A DNA stretch of 64,000 bases, from positions 5,766,001 through 5,830,000 of the forward strand of contig NZ_JAFIBW010000001.1 of NCBI RefSeq assembly GCF_017833295.1. Reading direction: 5' to 3'. Position 1 is the stretch's first letter; each line of letters starts with the position of its first letter. The DNA comes from Methylobacterium sp. PvR107. GTDB taxonomy: Bacteria > Pseudomonadota > Alphaproteobacteria > Rhizobiales > Beijerinckiaceae. A model generated the notes under the pieces. That model worked only from the letters and a program-made list of their open reading frames with translations, made no database searches and had not been told where the DNA came from. The translations under genes were made by a program, and so were the position numbers. Below are positions 17,071 to 25,446 of this stretch, in pieces.

Positions 17071-18153
17071 TCAGCGGCCGCCGTTGTATTCCGGCAACGA
17101 TGGCTTGCCGCCGAAGATCACCTGGCTCGGGTCGCGCTCCAGGCTGCGCACTGTGCGGTTGAGCGTGCTCAGCGTCCGCTGTCCGTCGCCCGAGAGGGCC
17201 TCGACCTCCCGGCGGCCGGTGCCGCTCAGGCGGCCGAAACTCGTCGAGATGCTGGCGGTGCGCTTGTCGAGGTTCTCCGACATGGTCCGGAACGCCTTGC
17301 CGGCGTCGCGCACCGAGATCGCGGCGGCGCGGATCTCCGCGAAGGTGCTCGAGCCCTCCTGGCCGGAGGCGGACCCCAGGAAGCCCTGCGCGCCGTTGAG
17401 CACCGCGTCGATCTTGTCGGCCGAGGCGTTCAGCTTGGCGGCGAGCGAGCGGGCGTCGTGCAGGCCCGCCTCGATGTCTGGGCTGGCCTTGGACAGGGCC
17501 GCCGAGAAGCGGTCGGCGTTGTCGATCACGTGGCCGAGCTTGACCCCGTCCACCGCCTTGACCAGCGCCGAGATGTTCGGGCCGGCATCGGCCAGCGTCT
17601 TCGAGAACGTCTCGACATTGGTGAGCGAGCGGTTGATCGCGCCCTCGTTGGCGGAGACGAGCCGGTCGAGGCGGCCCAGCATGTCGTCGGCCCGCTGCGC
17701 GACCTGGCGGGCCAGCGCCATCATGTCCTGCATGTCGGAGGAATCGGCGAAGATCGTCGGCGGCTCGCCGTTGGCCATCGGCGTCAGCACCGGCGCGTCG
17801 GCATTGCCGCCGGAGAGCGAGATCACCGAGACGCCGGTCAGCATCGCCGAGTCCAGGCGGGCGCGCGTGTCGGCTCGGAGCGGGGTCGCGGGCTCGACCT
17901 TGATCTGGGCGAGCACCCGGCGCGGATCCTGCGGCGCGAGGCGAATGTCGGTGACCTCGCCGACCTTGATGCCGTTGAAGTTCACGCTCGAGCCGCGGGA
18001 CAGGCCGCCGACCGAGCCCGAGAAGACGATGCGGACGGTCTGGCTGACCTGCCGCGAGGAGCCGCCGGAGAGCCACAGCACGGTGCCGAAGCCCGCCAGG
18101 ATCACGGCGATGGTGAAGGCCCCGATGAGGGCGTAGTTCGCGCGGGTTTCCAT
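17071..18153 (-). CDS. mlaD: MlaD/MCE-domain lipid-transport substrate-binding protein
   Basis: The 360-residue product has one N-terminal membrane segment ('ALIGAFTIAVILAGFGTVLW'). An MCE domain follows at about residues 38-115 ('VRIVFSGSVGGLSRGSSVNF', 'GIKVGEVTDIRL', 'TGVSVISLSGG'). A long helical tail of weak heptads runs from about residue 145 ('VAQRADDMLGRLDRLVSANE'). MCE proteins form hexameric rings that shuttle phospholipids between membranes. The helical tail is longer than in E. coli MlaD and may span part of the periplasm as in PqiB/YebT-like forms. It lies between the ATPase gene and the lipoprotein gene in one operon. Confidence 0.92.
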   Translation of the reverse strand: METRANYALIGAFTIAVILAGFGTVLWLSGGSSRQVSQTVRIVFSGSVGGLSRGSSVNFNGIKVGEVTDIRLAPQDPRRVLAQIKVEPATPLRADTRARLDSAMLTGVSVISLSGGNADAPVLTPMANGEPPTIFADSSDMQDMMALARQVAQRADDMLGRLDRLVSANEGAINRSLTNVETFSKTLADAGPNISALVKAVDGVKLGHVIDNADRFSAALSKASPDIEAGLHDARSLAAKLNASADKIDAVLNGAQGFLGSASGQEGSSTFAEIRAAAISVRDAGKAFRTMSENLDKRTASISTSFGRLSGTGRREVEALSGDGQRTLSTLNRTVRSLERDPSQVIFGGKPSLPEYNGGR

Positions 18154-18251
18154 GCGGTCAGCCTGCGGTTCTGCCCGGCGGACGGGGTCCGGCCGGGCGT
18201 CTGGCCCCGGCTCCCGGATGGGAGCGGGGCGGGATTGCGGTGGGGCGGCGC

Positions 18252-19049
18252 TCAGGCATGCAGGGCCGTGCCGCCCATGGCGATGGTCCGGGCGCGCTTG
18301 CCGTGGAAGTACGAGCGCAGCCAGGGATGGTCGCTCGCCAGCATCTCGTCGATGGTCCCGGCCGCGATGATCTGGCCGTCGCCGAGCGCGGCGATGCGGT
18401 CGCAGGCGGTGTAGAGGCTGTCGAGGTCGTGGGTGACCATGAAGACGGTCAAGCCCAGCGTCTCCTTGAGGGTCGAGACGAGGTCGTCGAACTCGCCCGC
18501 GCCGATCGGGTCGAGACCCGAGGTCGGCTCGTCGAGGAACAGGATCTCGGGGTCGAGCGCCAGGGAGCGGGCCAAAGCCGCCCGCTTGATCATGCCGCCC
18601 GACAGTTCCGAGGGCAGCTTGTCGGCGGCGTCCGGCTGCAGGCCGACCATCTCGATCTTGAGCCGGGCGAACTCGTCGAGCAGGCGCTCGGACAGGTTCA
18701 GGTGCTCGCGCATCGGCACCTGGATGTTCTGCTTGACGGTGAGCGCCGAGAACAGGGCGCCCTGCTGGAACAGCACGCCCCAGCGCTGCTCCATCCGGCG
18801 CCGCTCCGCGTAGGTCAGTTCGTCGACGTCGCGGCCGAACACCTCGATGGTGCCCGCCCGCTTCGGGTTGAGGCCCAGGATGGTCCGGGTGAGCACCGAC
18901 TTGCCCTGGCCCGAGGGCCCGACGAAGCCCAGGATCTCGCCGGCCCGGATGTCGAGGCTCAGGCCTTTCAGGATGTTGCGGTCGCGGAAGCCGACCACGA
19001 GGTCGCGCACGCGGATGATCGGGCGAGGGGCGTCCATCGGGGCGGTCAT
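18252..19049 (-). CDS. mlaF: MlaF-type ABC transporter ATP-binding protein
   Basis: The 265-residue ATPase energises the Mla/MCE complex. It has Walker A 'GPSGQGKSVLTRT', a Q-loop 'VLFQQGALFSALTV', the ABC signature 'LSGGMIKRAALAR', Walker B 'EILFLDEPTSGLDP' and the switch histidine in 'MVTHDLDS'. The glutamine in place of the usual small residue of the P-loop and the 'LFSALTV' segment are typical of MlaF. The ATG at 19049 follows a weak GAGA; 10 bases separate it from the permease gene. The product is full length. Confidence 0.94.
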   Translation of the reverse strand: MTAPMDAPRPIIRVRDLVVGFRDRNILKGLSLDIRAGEILGFVGPSGQGKSVLTRTILGLNPKRAGTIEVFGRDVDELTYAERRRMEQRWGVLFQQGALFSALTVKQNIQVPMREHLNLSERLLDEFARLKIEMVGLQPDAADKLPSELSGGMIKRAALARSLALDPEILFLDEPTSGLDPIGAGEFDDLVSTLKETLGLTVFMVTHDLDSLYTACDRIAALGDGQIIAAGTIDEMLASDHPWLRSYFHGKRARTIAMGGTALHA

Positions 19050-19059
19050 CGCGGCGGTC

Positions 19060-20208
19060 TCAAAAATCGATCGCGGCGAAGAAGACCGCGAACAGGCCAT
19101 CGAGGACGATGACCATGAAGATGGACTTCACCACCGAGGCCGTGACGTGGCGGCCCAGCGACTCCGCCGAGCCTTCCACGGCGAACCCCTCGATCGTGGC
19201 GATCACCCCGATGGTCAGCGCCATGAACGGCGCCTTGATCAGGCCGACCATCACGTGGTGCACGCCGACCGCCGCCTGGAGCCGGGCGAGGAACTGGTCG
19301 AGCGTCAGCCCGCCGTAGAGCATCGCGGTGAGGCCGCCGCCCGCGAGCGCCGAGAGGTCGCCGATCAGCGTCAGCATCGGCAGGCCGATGATCAGGGCGA
19401 GCACGCGCGGCACGATCAGGATCTCGACGGGGTCGAGGCCCATGACCCGGAGCGCATCGACCTCCTCGCGCATGCGCATGGAGCCGATCTCGGCGGTGAT
19501 CGCCGAGCCGGAGCGGCCCGCCACCATGATCGAGGTGAGCAGCACGCCCATCTCGCGCAGGATCAGGAGGCCGATCAGGTTGACCACGAAGGTCTGGGCG
19601 CCAAAGCGCTGGAGCTGGAAGATGCCCTGCTGGGCGACGATGCCACCCACCAGGAACGAGATCAGCACGATGATCGGCGTCCCGTTGAGCGCCACCTGCT
19701 GGACCTGATTGATCAGGGCGTTGCCGCGGAACGTGCCGGGCCGCAGGGCGACGCGCCCGCAGGCGGCGATCAGCTCGCCCAGGAAGGCGAGGGCGGTTAC
19801 GAATTCCTGGCCCCCGCGCACGGTCTGGCGCCCGGTGGCGTCGAGCAGGCCGACGACCGGGCCGTGCCGCCGCGGCGGCGGGGCGTCGGCCTCCCGCAAC
19901 CGGACCTCGCCGAGCAGGGTGCGGTGCTCCGGCCGGACGCCGAGATAGGTCAGGGTGCTGCCCGCCTGCTCGATCTCGGCGCGGGTCCGCTCCAGCACCC
20001 AGGCGCCGAGCGTGTCCAGCCGCTCGATCCCCGACAGGTCGAGAGTCAACGGACCGGCGCGGCCGGCCGCCGCGATGCGCGCGGCCGTTGCCTCGACGGT
20101 CGGTGCCTGGTCGGCGGTCCAGCGGCCGTCGAGCGCCAGCCGGCCGTCGGCCGGCCGGTCCCGCAGCCCGGCGCCGGCAACGATGCCCTCGCTCAGCAAG
20201 ACCCTCAC
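19060..20208 (-). CDS. mlaE: MlaE-family permease with N-terminal STAS-like domain
   Basis: This is a 382-residue inner-membrane permease of the MCE lipid transporter. Residues 20-110 look like a STAS domain ('GPLTLDLSGIERLDTLGAWV'), which in the E. coli system is a separate protein (MlaB), so this is a fusion. The permease part includes 'LINQVQQVALNGTPIIVLIS', 'GIVAQQGIFQLQRFGA', 'MVAGRSGSAITAEIGSMRM' and 'EEVDALRVMGLDP', all diagnostic. The listed start is GTG 20208. However, a GAGGAG sits eight bases before an in-frame TTG at 20199, which is also a good candidate. It is first in the operon. Confidence 0.93.
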   Translation of the reverse strand: MRVLLSEGIVAGAGLRDRPADGRLALDGRWTADQAPTVEATAARIAAAGRAGPLTLDLSGIERLDTLGAWVLERTRAEIEQAGSTLTYLGVRPEHRTLLGEVRLREADAPPPRRHGPVVGLLDATGRQTVRGGQEFVTALAFLGELIAACGRVALRPGTFRGNALINQVQQVALNGTPIIVLISFLVGGIVAQQGIFQLQRFGAQTFVVNLIGLLILREMGVLLTSIMVAGRSGSAITAEIGSMRMREEVDALRVMGLDPVEILIVPRVLALIIGLPMLTLIGDLSALAGGGLTAMLYGGLTLDQFLARLQAAVGVHHVMVGLIKAPFMALTIGVIATIEGFAVEGSAESLGRHVTASVVKSIFMVIVLDGLFAVFFAAIDF

Positions 20209-20276
20209 TCCTCGATCGAGGCACCACCCTGCCGGGTGGTTATGTCGAGATTACGGTTGATGAAGCGTGTCCAACG

Positions 20277-21434
20277 TCACCTTGCGCGACGGGCCGCCCG
20301 TCCGGATGCGAAGGCGAGCCCGAGGCCCGCCGCAGCCAACGGCGCCATCAGCAGGAAGGCGAGGGGACCGCCGGCCCGGTAAGCGAGGCCGCTGACAAGG
20401 GTCGCCCCCACCGAGATCCCGGCATTGACCGCGCTGAGCGTACCCTGCGCCCGCCCGCGGGCGCCGTCCGGGGCGTAGGCCGAGACCGCCGCCATGGCCC
20501 CGAGCTGCGTCGCCCCGAAGGTCAGGCCGTGCAGGCACTGGAGCGGCACCAGGGCGGCGAGGCGGTCGCCGAGGAGGAACATGCCGATCGCCCGCAGGAT
20601 CGCGGCGGTCGCGCCCAGGGCGAGGAGCCGCACCGGGCTGCGCCACGACGCGGGCAAGGCCGGCATGGCGGCGAACAGCACGATCTCGGCGAGCACGCCG
20701 GTCGCCCAGAGCGATCCGACCCAGGCCGCCGGGATGCCCTGGCTCGTCCAGTAGATGCTGCCGAACCCATAGATCGCGCCGTGGCTCGCCTGGATGGCAG
20801 CGGCCGCGCCGATGCACAGCCACAACGTGAGCGGGAGACGCGGCCGTCCGGCACCCTCCGGCGCCTGGGGCAGGCCCGCCACCGAGCGGCTGCGCCAGGC
20901 CACCAGGGAGGCCGACAGGGCGAGGCCGGTGAGCAGCAGCGGCACCGCGAGCCGGCCGCCCAGCGCCGTGAGCAGCAGCCCGCCCGCGAGGTTCGCCAGC
21001 AGGAAGGCGACCGAGCCCGCCATCCGGATCCGCGAATAGGCGAGGCGGGCATCGCGGCGGACGGCCGCCAGCGTCAGGTAGTCGATGCAGGGCACGAGCG
21101 GCGCGCCGGCCACGGCGTTGAGCACCACCAGCCCGGCTAGGCAGGGCCAGCCGAACCCCGCGGCGGCGGGCATCAGCGCGTAGGTCAGGCCGACCGCGAG
21201 GCTACCCAGCATGATCAGCCGGCGCGGCCCGAGGCCGCGGTCGAGCAGGCTCATGAGCGGGGCCGTGGCCACGATCCGCGTGCCGATCGGCAGGGCGAGC
21301 AGCACGCCGATCACCGCGGCGTCGAGGCCGAGCGCGTCGAGCCAGACGGGCATGAACGGCATCGCGATGCCGATCTCGGTGAAGACGACGGCGTAGAGCA
21401 GCGACAGGCGCGCCGGGCCGGACGGGCGGAGCAA
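20277..21434 (-). CDS. MFS transporter (HcaT/MFS_1-like)
   Basis: This is a 385-residue protein with about twelve hydrophobic helices, starting 'SLLYAVVFTEIGIAMPFMPV'. It has a loop motif 'LLDRGLGPRRL' between helices 2 and 3 and a second-half repeat ending 'PLAFLLMAPLAAAGLGLAF'. The general arrangement is that of the phenylpropionate-permease-like MFS group. The substrate is unknown. The start codon appears to be TTG at 21434. It lies 68 bases upstream of the mla operon on the same strand and may or may not be cotranscribed with it. Confidence 0.85.
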   Translation of the reverse strand: MLRPSGPARLSLLYAVVFTEIGIAMPFMPVWLDALGLDAAVIGVLLALPIGTRIVATAPLMSLLDRGLGPRRLIMLGSLAVGLTYALMPAAAGFGWPCLAGLVVLNAVAGAPLVPCIDYLTLAAVRRDARLAYSRIRMAGSVAFLLANLAGGLLLTALGGRLAVPLLLTGLALSASLVAWRSRSVAGLPQAPEGAGRPRLPLTLWLCIGAAAAIQASHGAIYGFGSIYWTSQGIPAAWVGSLWATGVLAEIVLFAAMPALPASWRSPVRLLALGATAAILRAIGMFLLGDRLAALVPLQCLHGLTFGATQLGAMAAVSAYAPDGARGRAQGTLSAVNAGISVGATLVSGLAYRAGGPLAFLLMAPLAAAGLGLAFASGRAARRAR

Positions 21435-21948
21435 GGCAGGTCTCGAGAGCGGGCTGAAGCGAGCGGTGCGCCGGGGCGCCCGCGGCGGGCGTGCCGGTAA
21501 GCGCCCGTTATCTCACGACCCGTCAAGGGCTTGAGAACTCCAGCGCCCGTTCCGTAACGACGAGACTCCGACAAGGAACTGCGGGCCGAGGGGTCTGGGA
21601 ACAGGAGCCTGAGGATCCCCATCGTGCTGAGACGCTCCTTGAGGAGCCGCAGCCGGGCTCATCCCTGCCGGTTGCGAGATGCGGCGCGCTTGGCACATTG
21701 TGATTGGCACGTTGTGATCTGCGGTGCCCTGTCCCGGGCGGGTCGACCCGGCGCCTGGCCTGATCCGCGACGACGGGTGGCCTTCTGCCGGTCCGCTATC
21801 GGGGACGGATGCATCGAAGCGGACGTCGCGACCGTAGCCCCTCACGACCCTTTGCGGACCCCGCGCGGGCACCAAGCGTCCGATCTCACTCGCGCGTGAG
21901 CCGAGCGGATACGCAACTTGGGTCGGGGATAGGATGGCTGACCACGAT
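21435..21948. other. Non-coding stretch at the left edge of the islet
   Basis: No convincing gene is seen. Open frames on both strands here have arginine/proline/serine-rich translations without any recognisable motif and poor third-position GC. The only clear structure is the 14-bp tandem repeat at 21690-21717. Confidence 0.5.
21690..21717. repeat. Two-copy 14-bp tandem repeat
   Basis: TTGGCACATTGTGA is followed immediately by TTGGCACGTTGTGA, differing at one base. The spacing of 14 bases is not a whole helical turn and half. It could be a paired protein-binding site or a replication-slippage duplication. Confidence 0.7.
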
Positions 21949-22203
21949 CTAGCGGGCTGTGTCCGCGAGGGGAGGACCGGTATCAAGTGCCGCCGGCAGG
22001 GGCCTTCGTGTCGACCAGATGACCACGCCGCGATCGTCCCGGAGTGTCGCGCAGCCAAAACGGCCGGCGAGTAGGAGATCGAACCTGGCTTCAGCCTCGC
22101 GAGCAGCCTGTGCGTCGGTCTGCGCATTGATCTGTTCGGCAGCGACCGACAGGCCGCTCGCGCAGCGCCGATGGATGGAGCATTCAAGGTGGAACACAGC
22201 CAT
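21949..22203 (-). CDS. Hypothetical small protein
   Basis: This 84-residue frame begins 'MAVFHLECSIHRRCASG', continues with an alanine-rich helix ('AQAAREAEARFDLLLAGRFG') and ends with 'VVIWSTRRPLPAALDT'. The composition looks protein-like and contains a coherent amphipathic helix, unlike neighbouring frames. No family is recognised. A weak ribosome site precedes the ATG at 22203. It could be a genus-specific small protein. Confidence 0.45.
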   Translation of the reverse strand: MAVFHLECSIHRRCASGLSVAAEQINAQTDAQAAREAEARFDLLLAGRFGCATLRDDRGVVIWSTRRPLPAALDTGPPLADTAR

Positions 22204-22599
22204 CCACACTCAAGTGCAATATGCCTGCCAGGGCCCGGCACGAAAAAGCCCGCCCGGGTGAACTGGGCGTATCCCGAGGCTCCGGGTTCGAGGACCGCAG
22301 GACAAGCGTGACTCAACGACGGATCCGCTGCAGACGTGACGCAGTGCTAAATTTAATCAACCTTCATATAAAACTGATATAAAACTTGACCATCATTGAC
22401 TTTAGTCACGTGCTGAAATTACACGCATGGCTACTCGCTACTCAAGAGCGAACACCCTGCGGCGGATGCTACCAGCTTACAGCAGGTGCGATCCAGGCTT
22501 GATGAGCGGCCAAAAGATCGATTGCGATCTTGCTGTTTAATGTCAGATGAAACGCGAAAATCGAAGCCATATTCAAGTTTCGTCTTTAGGGCTACTGGT
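22204..22599. other. AT-rich intergenic stretch
   Basis: Around 22345-22420 the base composition drops sharply compared with the rest of the window (runs such as AAATTTAATCAA and ATATAAAACTGATATAAAAC). No gene is supported. The AT-rich part could carry a promoter for the small ORF at 22600 or be a nucleoid-protein binding site. Confidence 0.45.
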
Positions 22600-22746
22600 A
22601 TGAAAATCCTGTCCATATCGGCAGCATTGAAAACGAAATCTGGCACTCGCCCATCTCTTGCGCTCGTCGTTGCATCTGTTGTGGCTAGCGTGGCGATCTG
22701 GCTGCCGATTTACCTGCGTGCGGGTCGCCTAATCTGGTTTTGGTGA
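22600..22746 (+). CDS. Possible 48-residue single-pass membrane protein
   Basis: An ATG at 22600, with AGGG eight bases upstream, opens a frame reading 'MKILSISAALKTKSG' and then a hydrophobic span 'SLALVVASVVASVAIWLPIY' ending 'GRLIWFW'. A positively charged N terminus plus one membrane helix and an aromatic tail is typical of small membrane proteins. No family is recognised. It could be spurious. Confidence 0.3.
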   Translation: MKILSISAALKTKSGTRPSLALVVASVVASVAIWLPIYLRAGRLIWFW

Positions 22747-22757
22747 AGGGTCCTTTT

Positions 22758-22988
22758 TTATTGATCTTTGCTCTGGTAGCCTAGATAGACGCCTACAAGG
22801 TAGCCGGATTGATGCGCCAACAGATATGCGAATGTCAACAGGAGTTCGAGCACGTCAAAATCAGAGATTTCGATAAATAATATTATCGATGCGAAAAATA
22901 TGAGCGCCGACGACAGGACAAGAGCGAACACATTGTGACCAAGGCCGAGAAAGATTCCGGCGACGAACAACAAAGCCGCAACTATCAT
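22758..22988 (-). CDS. Hypothetical small integral membrane protein
   Basis: The 76-residue product is almost wholly hydrophobic with two to three predicted helices ('MIVAALLFVAGIFLGLG', 'VFALVLSSALIFFASIILF', 'LTFAYLLAHQSGYLVGVYLG') and a charged tail 'YQSKDQ'. Its codons are noticeably more AT-rich than those of the flanking genes, suggesting relaxed codon selection or transfer. No function can be given. It is convergent with the small ORF at 22600, 11 bases away. Confidence 0.6.
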   Translation of the reverse strand: MIVAALLFVAGIFLGLGHNVFALVLSSALIFFASIILFIEISDFDVLELLLTFAYLLAHQSGYLVGVYLGYQSKDQ

Positions 22989-23382
22989 CCCACTCGTCCG
23001 TCTGTACTTGAATAGATAAAATTTTACACGTAGGTGCTTCGATGGATTGCTGGGCTATCGGCACGTAAACCCGTTCTTCGAACCTTTGGTTTTTTCGCGC
23101 AAGAAATTACACTCTGGAAACTATAAATAAAGTTAGCAAGACGTTACCGGACCCTTGGTGATTTGAGGCGACGGCTTATGTCGAGGCTGAGCCTTAATCG
23201 GCGGCAAGTGCTCCGAGACGCCGTTGAGCGGTTCGCGGCGGGTGCTCGTTGTGAGCGTCACGGGCCCGGACTGGAAAAAGCCCCGTGTGGCGGTGCCGGC
23301 TGAACCGCAGCACGGCTCCGCCCCGATCTGCTCACGGGGCGGGGGAGCGTCCGGACGGGGCGACCGACCGCAAATCGCGGCG
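22989..23382. other. Intergenic stretch with no supported gene
   Basis: The left part (22990-23130) is AT-rich; the rest is GC-rich. Open frames here translate to unstructured proline/arginine-rich sequence. I see nothing else in it. Confidence 0.45.
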
Positions 23383-23664
23383 TCAGTCGCTCTTGCCATC
23401 GTCTGAGCCTCTCCGCTCAGCGGCGCGCATCTCAAGCGCGTTGGCCGCGTCGGCGTACAACTCAAAGCGCCGCCTCAGCAGCGCGCGCTTCTTCGCGCTC
23501 GTTTTGGTCTCCATCGTCGATTTGGCTTTGTCCGCCTTGCCGCGGAGCTTCGAGGCCAGCTTCCCATAGGCCTCGTCGATCTTGCCAGCGATCTTCTCGC
23601 TCTCTTGGCGCAGAGCGTCGGTGTGATCATCGGCAACCACAGCCCCGAGATCCTCCGGCGTCAT
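23383..23664 (-). CDS. Hypothetical charged helical protein
   Basis: From the ATG at 23664 this 93-residue frame reads 'MTPEDLGAVVADDHTDALRQ', then highly charged helix ('KIAGKIDEAYGKLASKLRGK', 'KKRALLRRRFELYADAANAL'). The lysine/glutamate pattern fits a coiled coil. Composition is protein-like, and the frame stays coherent to the stop. The ribosome site is weak. No family is recognised. Confidence 0.5.
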   Translation of the reverse strand: MTPEDLGAVVADDHTDALRQESEKIAGKIDEAYGKLASKLRGKADKAKSTMETKTSAKKRALLRRRFELYADAANALEMRAAERRGSDDGKSD

Positions 23665-23782
23665 GCGGGATTGGACCCTTTGCGTTTCGATGAGGGAGCC
23701 ATGTCGTGATCCGCTGAGCGCGATCGTGGGAGTAGGTGAGGCCAACACCTGCGGTCGAGGTTAGTCCCGCACTCCTGACACA

Positions 23783-24013
23783 TCAGAGGGCCAGGACGCG
23801 CTCACCGCTCGCCGCAGGTTTGGTCGTCCCCCGCAGGCGCAGGTCCGCCGCGTCGCACATGTCGACACAGCCGGCATTACCCGTCGGGCATCCCGGCAGA
23901 GCGTCCATGAGGCTCCGGATCAGCCTGACGGCGTGCGCATCGTCGGCTCCGAGAACCGGGCCCAGGATTGCAGTGGGGTTGATGGCAGGGAGTTCGAGCC
24001 CTCGCCCCTCCAC
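23783..24013 (-). CDS. Doubtful hypothetical protein
   Basis: This 76-residue frame from a GTG at 24013 reads 'AILGPVLGADDAHAVRLIRS' and then 'LMDALPGCPTGNAGCVDMCD'. It has four cysteines (none in 'GERVLAL' at the end) and reasonable composition. No family or good ribosome site is evident. It may be coding; confidence is low. Confidence 0.28.
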   Translation of the reverse strand: MEGRGLELPAINPTAILGPVLGADDAHAVRLIRSLMDALPGCPTGNAGCVDMCDAADLRLRGTTKPAASGERVLAL

Positions 24014-24371
24014 CCGGATGAAGTCCCAGGCCGCCTGCCGAAAGGCCGCAAGCGGCCGGACCGAGCGTCACCGTCGCGCGTGGCGGCGCTGCCCGCGCGC
24101 GGCTGCCAGGATGAGCTCGATCGCGAGATCCGATTTCCGCACACGGATCCCGCGGATGGGCCGCCGGTCAGCGCTGGCGCGCACGAGGCGCGGGCGACGC
24201 GCTCCGGACCACGAGGACCGTTCCGACCGAGGCGGCACGCGCGAAGGATCGAATGGTCAAGCCGTCGAGAATTTGGTTTTAGGCGCCCGTTAAAGGCACC
24301 CTGGCAGAGTGCGGACTTCCGGATCGCGCCCCGCGCGGGCCGTGCCTGCATTGCGCGTTTCGGGGAAGCTC
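24014..24371. other. Intergenic stretch before the CheZ-like gene
   Basis: No gene is supported. The region presumably carries the promoter of the CheZ-like gene. A GTTAAAG near 24290 was noted but no complete regulatory motif. Confidence 0.4.
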
Positions 24372-25379
24372 ATGTCCGGTTCCAGCAGCCTGAGCGCAAG
24401 CCCCTCGGCCGAGTACGAGGCCATCGCGGCGGCGATCTCCGCCACCGAGCGCGGCCGCTGGTTCCTCACCGAGCACGGCCGCCGCAGCCGGGGCGCGGAG
24501 ACCGAGGTGCTGCTCGGGGCGATCGCCCGTCTCGAGCGGACCGTCACCGAGGACCGCGGCCACGAGGCTTTCGGCAATCTGCGGGGCAACCTCGTCGACA
24601 TGGCCGACGCGATCAGCCGCACCAAGGCCGAGATCGCGGCGATCAGCGCCACCAACACCGAACAGACCCGCCTGACGCAGGCGTCCCTGGCCCTCGATGC
24701 GATCGTGCGCGAGACCGAGCAGGCGACCTCGGACATCCTCGGCTCGGCCGAGGCGATCCAGGAGGCGGCCTGGACCTTCCGTGAGCGCGGCGCCGACGCG
24801 TCGGCCTGCGACGCCCTCGACCGCCACGCCACCGCGATCTACACCGCCTGCTCGTTCCAGGACCTCACCGCGCAGCGGACCGCCCGCATCGTCTACACGC
24901 TGCGCTACCTCGAGGACCGGCTCTCGGCGATGATCGCCATCTGGGGCAACGACGCGGAGCGCATCCCGCCCTTGCCCGGCGTCAAGCCGAGCGGCGCGGA
25001 GGCCGTGCCGTCCGACCTCAACCAGAGCGACATCGATCGCTACATCAGCATGGATGTCCCGGCTGTCACCGCGGCCGCCCTCGTGGCCCGGCCCGGAAGC
25101 CCGGCGCTCCACGAGGATCTCGTGTTCCTGCCGGTGGCCAGCGCGGCGGACGACGAACCGGTCGCCGGAGCCGAACCCGCGACTGAGGACGCGGTCGGCG
25201 AGCCCAGACCGGCCCCGGTCACCGAGGCGGTCGCGCCGGCCGAGGACGACGCCGGCCTCGACTGGGCCGCCCTCGTCGCGGCGGCTCCGGAGACGGGCCC
25301 GGCTCCGGACGAGCCGGCGCTGAGCCTCGCCGAGATCGAGGCCCTGTCGCCGGATCAGCGGCTCGCCCTGTTCGCCTGA
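24372..25379 (+). CDS. cheZ: CheZ-like protein phosphatase
   Basis: CheZ dephosphorylates CheY-P in chemotaxis. The 335-residue product has a long helical region (about 12-190) with the central motif 'ACSFQDLTAQRTARIVYTLR' at 159-178, which corresponds to the catalytic glutamine helix of CheZ, and a preceding helix ('SDILGSAEAIQEAAWTF'). The rest (about 200-335) is acidic, alanine/proline-rich and probably disordered. It ends in a helix 'LSLAEIEALSPDQRLALF', which could be a CheY-docking tail like that of E. coli CheZ. It is longer than the 214-residue E. coli protein. No other chemotaxis gene is near. Start chosen at ATG 24372 after 'GGGGAAGCTC'. Confidence 0.82.
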   Translation: MSGSSSLSASPSAEYEAIAAAISATERGRWFLTEHGRRSRGAETEVLLGAIARLERTVTEDRGHEAFGNLRGNLVDMADAISRTKAEIAAISATNTEQTRLTQASLALDAIVRETEQATSDILGSAEAIQEAAWTFRERGADASACDALDRHATAIYTACSFQDLTAQRTARIVYTLRYLEDRLSAMIAIWGNDAERIPPLPGVKPSGAEAVPSDLNQSDIDRYISMDVPAVTAAALVARPGSPALHEDLVFLPVASAADDEPVAGAEPATEDAVGEPRPAPVTEAVAPAEDDAGLDWAALVAAAPETGPAPDEPALSLAEIEALSPDQRLALFA

Positions 25380-25446
25380 CAGGCGCGCCGGGGCGCGGAG
25401 CCTGCTATCAGGGCCGCCCCGCCGAGAGACCTGAGAACGCGCGTCC

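Noticed and set aside
21513..22316. A 267-residue minus-strand frame in the islet
   Set aside because: Its translation is Ser/Pro/Arg-rich without motifs, and it overlaps the more protein-like short frame at 21949-22203.
23960..24020. A T-arm-like sequence GGGAGTTCGAGCCCTC followed by CCTCCACC, suggesting a tRNA or tmRNA 3' end
   Set aside because: The T stem does not pair properly (about four pairs with an eight-base loop). No complementary acceptor arm lies within 100 bases upstream, and no permuted tmRNA partner is seen downstream.
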